The notes beneath the pieces are model-generated. The model was not told the DNA's origin. It made no database searches and was given only the letters and a program-made list of their open reading frames with translations. From contig NZ_JMLV01000006.1 in NCBI RefSeq assembly GCF_000686045.1, positions 62,001 to 126,000 on the forward strand: a stretch of DNA of 64,000 nt. Reading direction: 5' to 3'. This DNA is from Fodinicurvata fenggangensis DSM 21160. GTDB taxonomy: Bacteria > Pseudomonadota > Alphaproteobacteria > Kiloniellales > DSM-21159. Shown in pieces: positions 58,199 to 64,000 of the stretch; position 1 is the stretch's first letter, and every line of letters starts with the position of its first letter. The translations under genes were made by a program, and so were the position numbers.

Positions 58199-58420
58199 AT
58201 GAGTGAAATATTTGGCGAATGGATACTGGAGGCGGATGCCGCCCGGCAGGCTGATGAAAGCCCGCGCACTTGGCACCGCCGCCGGCAGAACCGCACTGGC
58301 CCGCCCTATGTGAAGATCGGCGGGCGCGTTTATTACCGCAAAGATGCTATCCGGCAATGGCTGCTGGACCAAGAGGTTCAGCCAGTCTGTTCCCCTGTCT
58401 CGAACCGGGGGGCTGCCTGA
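58199..58420 (+). CDS. AlpA/excisionase-type small HTH regulator
   Basis: 73 residues. ILEADAARQADESPRTWHRR is a winged helix-turn-helix of the excisionase/AlpA type, then YVKIGGRVYYRKDAIRQWLLDQ, the typical wing and C-helix. In satellites AlpA turns on excision and replication genes. First gene of a tight downstream operon; its stop overlaps the next start by one base. Confidence 0.8.
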   Translation: MSEIFGEWILEADAARQADESPRTWHRRRQNRTGPPYVKIGGRVYYRKDAIRQWLLDQEVQPVCSPVSNRGAA

Positions 58421-58716
58421 TGACTATGCGAAGAAAAGGCCCCGCTGCGCTGGCACGCAACGAGGCCCAAGATCATTCACGCAACGACGCGAACGACCCT
58501 ACCCTACCGGCCTGCCTGCGGCATGAAAAGCCTGATCCGCGCATGGGTAAGCGTCCTCACTACATCATCCGCCGGACTGCGGAAGGATACTTCGCAGTAC
58601 CTTTCCCCGGAGGCGCGTCAATGGCGAAGCCCCTGGGCAAGGAAGCGGGGGAATCCTGGCGCGAAGCCCGGAAGCTGGCGAAACGCGGCGTCCTGATCAA
58701 TGGAGACGCCCGATGA
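58420..58716 (+). CDS. Small element protein, unknown
   Basis: 98 residues, basic. It starts at ATG 58420, inside the stop of the regulator gene. Contains KRPHYIIRRTAEGYFAVPFP and SWREARKLAKRGVLING. No known family was recognised. Overlaps the next gene by four bases. Confidence 0.6.
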   Translation: MTMRRKGPAALARNEAQDHSRNDANDPTLPACLRHEKPDPRMGKRPHYIIRRTAEGYFAVPFPGGASMAKPLGKEAGESWREARKLAKRGVLINGDAR

Positions 58717-59009
58717 GCAAGCCATCTTCCACAACAATCAACTTCGACCTGCCCGAAACCTATCCGTTCCCGAAGGACACGCATTTCGGCGTCTGCCCGA
58801 AGTGTCATTCACATAACGGCTACCTCAATGTGAGCAAAACACACTGGTTCGTTTGCGATCGCCATAAGGTGAAATGGTGCGTCGGCGTCGGTCTGTTCTC
58901 CACTTGGGAGTTTGAAACGCAAGCCGACTGGACCGCCGCTGACGCCAAGCTGCGGGAATATACGAAGGTCGAGCCGGACTTTCCGGAGACGGGGGCAGCT
59001 AATGACTGA
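58713..59009 (+). CDS. Small zinc-finger-like element protein
   Basis: 98 residues. FGVCPKCHSHNGYLNVSKTH then WFVCDRHKVKW gives a CxxC...C..H type metal site. The rest is acidic and ends TGAAND. Function unknown; it may bind nucleic acid. Its end overlaps the PrimPol start by eight bases. Confidence 0.62.
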   Translation: MSKPSSTTINFDLPETYPFPKDTHFGVCPKCHSHNGYLNVSKTHWFVCDRHKVKWCVGVGLFSTWEFETQADWTAADAKLREYTKVEPDFPETGAAND

Positions 59010-59841
59010 TCCCAAACTCCACAAGGCTGCGATCTGGTATGCCCGCCACGGCTGGCGCGTCCATCCCTGTCGATCCCGTGACAAGAAGCCCTTGCTGTCC
59101 GCCTGGCAGAAGAAAGCCAGCACCGAACAGGGAATGGTCTCCACCTGGTGGCAGCAGTGGACGGAAGCGAACGTCGCCATTGCCACGGGGCCGCAGTCCG
59201 GCATCTGGGTTCTGGATATCGACGGCGAACCCGGCGAAGCCGCCCTGGCTGAACTCGAACGGAAGCATGGGGGCCTGCCAACTGGCGCACCAACACAGTT
59301 TACCGGAGGCGGTGGCAGGCAGATGTTCTTTGCCTGGCCCGAAGGCCGCCGGATACGCAACAGCGCCAGCCAGCTTGGCCGCCATATCGATATCCGGGGC
59401 GATGGCGGTTACACGATTGTCCCGCCATCCATCCATCCATCCGGAACGCCCTATCGCTGGGCCGATGGCCTGTCGCCCGCCGAGGTGACGCCCATGCAGG
59501 CGCCTGCCTGGCTGATCACCTTGATTGATCCGCCGAAGCCGAAGGCGCCCGAACCGGCGCCCGTGATCACGCACCCGAACTTGACCCGCTATGTCGCCGC
59601 GGCGGTGAAGAACGAGCTGGAGACCGTGGAGCGCGCCCGTGAAGGCACCCGCAACGATCGGCTGAACGCCGCCGCCTTTTCCCTGGGGCAATTCATCGCC
59701 GCCGGCTGGATTCCTGACGACTGGGCCAGGCATCGCCTGGAGGAAAGGGCCGTGATTGCCGGCCTGACCCTTACCGAAGCACGGCAGACGATTGACAGCG
59801 GAATCCGGGCCGGGCGCGCGAACCCAAGGGAGACAGCATGA
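59002..59841 (+). CDS. Bifunctional primase/polymerase (PrimPol) domain protein
   Basis: 279 residues. The prim-pol opening KAAIWYARHGWRVHPCRSRD, catalytic WVLDIDG (DxD, near residue 70) and HIDIRGDGGYTIVPPSIHPSG (near 132) are clear. It would make primers for element replication. The helicase half is a separate gene just after it, four bases overlapping, so the two form one replication module. Confidence 0.9.
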   Translation: MTDPKLHKAAIWYARHGWRVHPCRSRDKKPLLSAWQKKASTEQGMVSTWWQQWTEANVAIATGPQSGIWVLDIDGEPGEAALAELERKHGGLPTGAPTQFTGGGGRQMFFAWPEGRRIRNSASQLGRHIDIRGDGGYTIVPPSIHPSGTPYRWADGLSPAEVTPMQAPAWLITLIDPPKPKAPEPAPVITHPNLTRYVAAAVKNELETVERAREGTRNDRLNAAAFSLGQFIAAGWIPDDWARHRLEERAVIAGLTLTEARQTIDSGIRAGRANPRETA

Positions 59842-61583
59842 CCGCAAAAGCAGACGTCACGCAGATGGTGGACAGCGACAGCGGTTATTCCATGCGCCGC
59901 AACGGCCTGTTCTGGAAAGATCCGTCTGATCCGGAAAAGCCGGAAATGAAGATCGCCGGCCCCTTCGAGATCATGGCAGAGACCCGCGATGCCGAGGGCG
60001 GTAATTGGGGAGTCCTGCTGCGCTGGTGGGACAACGACGATCGCGAACACGAGTGGCCCATGCCGCGGTCCCTGCTGGCCAGCGATGGGGCAGAGGTCCG
60101 CAGAATCCTGCTGGACGGTGGCCTGTTCGTCGCGTCCAGCCAGAGCGCCCGCAACAAGCTGACAAACTACCTGGCGAGCGCCAAGGCGAAGACCCGGGCC
60201 AGGGCCGTATCGCAGACAGGATGGCATGATGGCGTTTTCGTACTGCCGGAGTGGACCGCCGGTAATTCCGAGGAACGTGTGATCCTGCAATCCGCCGGGG
60301 CCATCGATCACGCCTTCCGCCGGCAAGGGACGCTGGAGGAATGGCAAGTGGAGGTCGCGGCCCTGGCGATCGGCAACAGTCGTTTGATCGCAGCAATCTG
60401 TTCAGCGCTGGCAGCGCCTTTGTTGCATGTTGCCGGCAGTGAAAGCGGTGGCCTGCATTTCCGTGGCTCGAGTTCCACGGGCAAAACCACCGCCTTGAAC
60501 GTAGGGGCCAGCGCCTGGGGCGGAGGTGGGATCGCCGGATATATCCGATCCTGGCGCGCCACGTCCAACGGCCTGGAAGCGGTGGCTGCGGCGCATTGCG
60601 ATGCCCTGCTGTGCCTGGACGAGTTGGGACAGGTCGCGGCCAAGGAAGCCGGCGAGGTCGCCTACATGCTGTCCAATGGCAGCGGGAAGTCACGGGCCGC
60701 ACGGGATGGCGGTGGACGGCGCCCGGCACAGTGGCGCCTGCTGTTCCTGTCCAGTGGCGAGATCGGCCTGGCCACGAAGGTCGCGGAAGATGGCCGCGGC
60801 CGACGCCTTGCCGCCGGCCAACAGGTTCGCGTCGTGGACGTGCCTGCCGATGCCGGGGCGGGCCATGGGATCTTCGAGGAACTGCACGGCCATGAAACCG
60901 GGGACGCCCTGGCCCGCAAGCTGAAGCAGGCCACAACCCGGCATTACGGCCATGCCGCACCCGCCCTGATCCAGCAGATCGTCCAGAACCCTGACTGGTT
61001 CGGCCGGGAGGTCCGCGCCTTCATCGAGGAGTTCAGCGGGGAGGCCTGCCCAACCGGAGCGGACGGGCAGGTTCAACGTGTTGCACAGCGGTTCGGACTG
61101 CTGGCTGCCGCCGGGGAGATCGCGGCGAAACTGGAGATCCTGCCCTGGCCAGAGGGAGGCGCCATAGAGGGCTGCCAGCGTTGCTTCCAGGCCTGGCTGG
61201 ACAGTCGAGGTGGGCCGGAGTCCGCAGAGGTCCGCGACGGCATTGCCAAGGTCCGCGCCTTTGTCGAGGCGCACGGCGAAAGCAGGTTCGCGCCCTGGCA
61301 AGACGACAGCCACAAGACGACGATCAACCGGGCCGGGTTCCGCCGCACCACCGATGGCGGGGGAAGCGAATGGTTCGTCTTTTCCGAGGCCTGGGCAAAG
61401 GAGATCTGCGAAGGCTTCGACCCCACCCTGGTCGCGAAAGCCTTGGCTGATCGCGGAATGCTGAAGCCCGGCAAGGACGGCAAGCGCCTTCAGTCTCGAC
61501 AGAGGCTGCCAGGCTTTGCCGGGCCGGTGCGGTGCTACCACCTGACCGACGCCCTCCTGGCTGGAGGTGAAGCCGATGACTAA
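59838..61583 (+). CDS. DUF927-type replicative helicase
   Basis: 581 residues. The ATPase core has FRGSSSTGKTTALNVG (Walker A, near 213) and DALLCLDELGQV (Walker B, near 257), with IRSWRATSNGLEAVAA between; DUF927 proteins are hexameric helicases of phage and plasmid replication. The C-terminal third is less conserved. It pairs with the PrimPol gene. Confidence 0.9.
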   Translation: MTAKADVTQMVDSDSGYSMRRNGLFWKDPSDPEKPEMKIAGPFEIMAETRDAEGGNWGVLLRWWDNDDREHEWPMPRSLLASDGAEVRRILLDGGLFVASSQSARNKLTNYLASAKAKTRARAVSQTGWHDGVFVLPEWTAGNSEERVILQSAGAIDHAFRRQGTLEEWQVEVAALAIGNSRLIAAICSALAAPLLHVAGSESGGLHFRGSSSTGKTTALNVGASAWGGGGIAGYIRSWRATSNGLEAVAAAHCDALLCLDELGQVAAKEAGEVAYMLSNGSGKSRAARDGGGRRPAQWRLLFLSSGEIGLATKVAEDGRGRRLAAGQQVRVVDVPADAGAGHGIFEELHGHETGDALARKLKQATTRHYGHAAPALIQQIVQNPDWFGREVRAFIEEFSGEACPTGADGQVQRVAQRFGLLAAAGEIAAKLEILPWPEGGAIEGCQRCFQAWLDSRGGPESAEVRDGIAKVRAFVEAHGESRFAPWQDDSHKTTINRAGFRRTTDGGGSEWFVFSEAWAKEICEGFDPTLVAKALADRGMLKPGKDGKRLQSRQRLPGFAGPVRCYHLTDALLAGGEADD

Positions 61584-62319
61584 GAGACTGGCCAAGCGTT
61601 TCGACTCTTTGAAGCGAGTAACTCGTTCAAAATCGGTGGGAACGGTGGGAACAGTGGGAACAGAATTGACGGAACCGCAGAAAACTGCGGCTTCCGAAGA
61701 GGGCAATCTGTTCCCATCCGACAAAACGCCAATGGGAACAGTGGGAACACAGGACGATCCTGTTCCCACCGTTCCCACCAATGGGAACAGCAGTGGGAAC
61801 AGGATTGACGCCTCAAAAGCCGCAGAAAACTGCGATTCTTTAGAAGTTGTTCCCACTGTTCCCACTGTTCCCACTAAAAACGAACAAGCTACTTCAGAAC
61901 CCGAATGGGACGACGAACTGGAAGAGCGTGCGGCCCTGATCGCAGAGGGAAGCGGATGCCCGGCCGAATGGGCTGAAGGCTTTGCCCGGCTGGACCCGAA
62001 CTTCCCGCCCGCGGATATCACCGCGAACCGCTGGCGCGTCTTTGTCGATGACTGCGGACGGTTCATCGATCAATGGGCCAGCCACGCCGCTGCCTTGGGC
62101 TGGGGGCCTGCGGACCTGTTCGGCTGCGATCGGCAGAAGCCCCTGGCCCGGATCGATCAGGCTGGCCTGCTGTGGCTGATCAACGGCCGCCGGCTGATCG
62201 CCCTGTCCGAACAGGAAGCCATCATCGAGACACCGAACGGCGGCCGCCTGACCTACCGCCGCAGCACCACCGCGGAGCCAGGACGGGCGGCCCTGGCCTG
62301 GGATCTTCAGGGGAACTGA
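61576..62319 (+). CDS. Element protein with GTVGT/PTVPT repeats, iteron-bearing
   Basis: About 247 residues from ATG 61576, which has GGAGG eight bases upstream. Residues 20-100 are low complexity, with VGTVGTVGT and PTVPTVPT strings encoded by repeated GTGGGAACA in both orientations (see the iteron entry). The C-terminal half (from about 120) is compact with several Trp. No known family. The DNA repeat probably explains the odd protein sequence. Confidence 0.65.
   Translation: MTKRLAKRFDSLKRVTRSKSVGTVGTVGTELTEPQKTAASEEGNLFPSDKTPMGTVGTQDDPVPTVPTNGNSSGNRIDASKAAENCDSLEVVPTVPTVPTKNEQATSEPEWDDELEERAALIAEGSGCPAEWAEGFARLDPNFPPADITANRWRVFVDDCGRFIDQWASHAAALGWGPADLFGCDRQKPLARIDQAGLLWLINGRRLIALSEQEAIIETPNGGRLTYRRSTTAEPGRAALAWDLQGN
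61636..61874. repeat. Thirteen GTGGGAACA iterons in both orientations
   Basis: Plus-strand TGGGAAC copies start near 61637, 61646, 61655, 61733, 61742, 61782 and 61794; minus-strand GTTCCCA copies lie near 61710, 61762, 61771, 61849, 61858 and 61867. Three groups follow a 9-bp period. Located right after the primase-helicase genes, inside a coding region, as in lambda-type or P4-like origins. Likely a replication origin or a packaging/initiator binding site. Confidence 0.8.
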
Positions 62320-62320
62320 T

Positions 62321-62611
62321 ATGAGCAATATCACGAAACTGCACGCGGACCATGAGGAAGGCCCGTGGACACAAGCCGACCTGGACCGGCTTCGAGCAGA
62401 ACGCCGCTTGGATACCCTGCGGGAAGCGATCGAGCAGCTTCCCTATCGGGGGACAACCATGGTCGCCTTCGAGGATGCCTGCCGAGCGGCCGTGCCGGAT
62501 GTCACGTCGGATGAAATCGCAACGGCCCTGCGCCAGCTTGGCGAAGATTATATCGGCATGGCGATGGCCGTTGCAGCATTCGCGCCCGCTTATGAAATCG
62601 AAAAGGAGTAA
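62321..62611 (+). CDS. Small element protein, unknown
   Basis: 96 residues, acidic and helical. TQADLDRLRAERRLDTLREA then EIATALRQLGEDYIGMAMAV. Follows the iteron gene by one base. No family was recognised. Similar in tone to the next gene (ALRQLGEDY versus ALRQIGDEH), so the two may be related copies. Confidence 0.6.
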   Translation: MSNITKLHADHEEGPWTQADLDRLRAERRLDTLREAIEQLPYRGTTMVAFEDACRAAVPDVTSDEIATALRQLGEDYIGMAMAVAAFAPAYEIEKE

Positions 62612-62616
62612 CCGCC

Positions 62617-62877
62617 ATGACGATCGAAACCTTTCCCGCCCGTGGCCCGCAGCGCCATGAAGTCCTGTGCCAAGCCTTGCGCGCCATGAAGCCGGAAGAC
62701 GTTCCGGACCTGCCGGCCAACGTCGCGGCCATGGAAGCGGCCCTGCCGGACGCCACGGCAGAGGAAATGCAGGATGCTCTTCGCCAGATCGGTGACGAGC
62801 ACGCCGCCGAAGCCGAGGCCCTGCGAGCTGAAGCTGAACGGCGAAACAGCACGACACGAAACCACCCGGACGGTTAA
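62617..62877 (+). CDS. Small element protein, unknown
   Basis: 86 residues, acidic and helical. MKPEDVPDLPANVAAMEAAL then ATAEEMQDALRQIGDEHAAE. Shares short motifs with the previous gene. No known family. Last gene before the control region of the portal gene. Confidence 0.58.
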   Translation: MTIETFPARGPQRHEVLCQALRAMKPEDVPDLPANVAAMEAALPDATAEEMQDALRQIGDEHAAEAEALRAEAERRNSTTRNHPDG

Positions 62878-62919
62878 GACCCGCTCACTAAGGCATCTGC
62901 GGTTACTGTTGCGTTGAAG

Positions 62920-62942
62920 GAAACAATCAACTAGATTGTTTC
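62920..62942. promoter_or_regulatory. Perfect palindrome before the portal gene
   Basis: GAAACAATC (62920-62928) and GATTGTTTC (62934-62942) are exact inverted repeats around AACTA, 27 bp before the portal start. No T run follows. A likely regulator site at the start of the structural module. Confidence 0.6.
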
Positions 62943-62969
62943 TACATAGAGAACAATGCAGGACCGCAG

Positions 62970-64000
62970 ATGCTGGAGCGACTGCGAACTTTCCTTGGCA
63001 AGACCGACACGGAACAGAAGAGTTCCCTTGCCGCGCCATCCGCCGAACTCCTGGCCTTGTTCGGTGCGCCGCGCACTGCGGCCGGCGTGAGCGTCACGCC
63101 TGAAACCGCCCTGAAGTCACCCACCTGCCTTGCCGCAACCCGCGTCCTGTCTGAAACGATCGGTAGCCTGCCGTTTCACTGTTTCCGCCGGGGCAACGAT
63201 GGTTCCCGCGAACGGGAAACCGATCATGCCGCTGCCCGCCTGCTGGGCGGACGCTGGGCGCCATGGAGCAGCAGCAGCGAAGTTCGCTGCGCAATGCAGG
63301 TTGACGCTATTCTGCACGGCCAGGCCTTCGCACAGGTTGTCCGCGCCGGTGGCCAGCCACGAGAAATCCATCGTCTTGATCCGCGATCGGTCACAGTCGA
63401 GCAAGACCCGATCAGCTTGGAACCCTCTTTTCGCGTCCAGTATCCACAAGGCGGGGATCGCGTTCTGCACTGGCGCGACGTGCTGCACGTCACGACACCC
63501 GGCAGCACGATCGACAGACCCTTGTGTTTGATCAGCGAGGCCCGCGAGGCGATCAGCGTCGATCTTCTGATGGCCGAGCATCACGCCAAGCTGTTCGCCA
63601 ATGGCGCAAGACCCGGTGGCGTCTTGACGTATCCGAAGGCCCTGTCCCCGGAGATCATGGAACGCCTTAAGCGGTCCTTTGAAAGCGCCCATGCCGGCGG
63701 TCAGAACAGCGGCCGCACGATGGTTCTGGAAGACGGAATGGAGTATCAGGCAACGCAATTCAGTTCGGTTGACTTGCAATTTCTTGAACTAAAGAAGCAC
63801 GTTATTCAACAGATTGCCTCCGCCTTCCGCGTGCCGCCGATATTACTTGCCGATCTCGAGCGCGCCACCTGGCGCAACGCCGAAGAACTTGGCCGGCAGT
63901 TCCTGCAATTCACCTTGTTGCCCTGGCTCGAACAGTGGCAGGCCGCCCTGGAGCGCGTGCTGCTGAACCCGGAAGACGAAGACCGCCTCTTTATCGAACC
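62970..64000 (+). CDS. HK97-type phage portal protein (partial)
   Basis: At least 343 residues, open at the right edge. The portal pattern begins ALKSPTCLAATRVLSETIGS near 48, ILHGQAFAQVVR near 112, VLHWRDVLHVTTPG near 165, and AFRVPPILLADLERATWRNAEE near 285, as in HK97-family portals. ATG 62970 is the chosen start; an ATG at 62956 is out of frame. The portal ring is the DNA entry point of the capsid. No terminase gene precedes it in this window. Confidence 0.9.
   Translation, partial: MLERLRTFLGKTDTEQKSSLAAPSAELLALFGAPRTAAGVSVTPETALKSPTCLAATRVLSETIGSLPFHCFRRGNDGSRERETDHAAARLLGGRWAPWSSSSEVRCAMQVDAILHGQAFAQVVRAGGQPREIHRLDPRSVTVEQDPISLEPSFRVQYPQGGDRVLHWRDVLHVTTPGSTIDRPLCLISEAREAISVDLLMAEHHAKLFANGARPGGVLTYPKALSPEIMERLKRSFESAHAGGQNSGRTMVLEDGMEYQATQFSSVDLQFLELKKHVIQQIASAFRVPPILLADLERATWRNAEELGRQFLQFTLLPWLEQWQAALERVLLNPEDEDRLFIE

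Noticed and set aside
61636-61874. CRISPR or VNTR
   Set aside because: Units are 9 bp, mixed orientation and lie inside an open reading frame; iterons fit better.

Overview
The window reads as a chromosomal segment of a GC-rich alphaproteobacterium, probably of Rhodospirillales type. This rests on gene families (DUF3126, an FnrN-type regulator, COG5388-type PAS protein, HK97-type prophage genes) and on the division/cell-wall (dcw) gene order; it was not checked by any search. Two AT-richer stretches, about 37.5-39.1 kb and 47.4-53.8 kb, stand out from the high-GC background and look acquired.

Layout. 1-11 kb (minus strand): a compact dcw operon running mraZ, rsmH, ftsL, ftsI, murE, murF, mraY, murD, ftsW, murG (cut by the window edge), preceded by five exactly phased MraZ-type TGGGN boxes. 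Next come RNase P RNA (rnpB), an N-acetylmuramyl-alanine amidase, an EamA transporter, an Uup-like ABC-F ATPase, DjlA and a DUF3126 protein. 16.5-23.4 kb: a beta-hydroxyacid dehydrogenase, gamma-glutamyltranspeptidase, a large autotransporter with a metzincin-like protease motif, a tautomerase and TusA. 23.4-27.4 kb: an OmpA-like secreted protein, an ATP-grasp ligase, and a small Tat-leader peptide rich in Gly/Ser/Arg/His followed by a fused HPr-kinase-like/PqqD-like protein and a cytochrome c. 27.4-35.5 kb: a stress and low-oxygen cluster (host-attachment protein, Hsp20, FNR-type regulator, P-type ATPase, DUF2267, dodecin, phasin-like, phosphoribosyltransferase, PAS protein).

35.8-47.5 kb: a GMC oxidoreductase whose 3' end was duplicated when a Fic gene with its own array of TTATTGCGCATAGA boxes was inserted; a glutaredoxin-MauE fusion; and a LysR-linked Ugp-type ABC importer with a phosphodiesterase and a HAD phosphatase, which together suggest uptake and breakdown of a phosphorylated or glycerol-type substrate.

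47.5-56 kb is a defence/mobility island: a DUF1778-GNAT toxin-antitoxin pair, an orphan HigA-like antitoxin, and a 1535-residue SF1 helicase with PD-(D/E)XK nuclease, zinc ribbon and DUF5710 domains, preceded by a coupled small ORF. The helicase tail runs into a decayed IS630 copy, which is itself split by a 1.9-kb IS1634-like element. From 56.0 kb to the end is an integrated element at a tRNA-Arg(ACG) 3' end: integrase, an AlpA-like regulator, PrimPol, a DUF927 helicase, a gene carrying 13 GTGGGAACA iterons, then directly an HK97-type portal gene. The order integrase-AlpA-primase-capsid, with no lysogeny or lambda-type early module seen, resembles a satellite or capsid-forming island as much as a full prophage.

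The strongest candidates for something undescribed are the helicase-nuclease-DUF5710 protein with its small partner, the Tat-peptide/HprK-PqqD set, and the satellite-like element with its iteron array.
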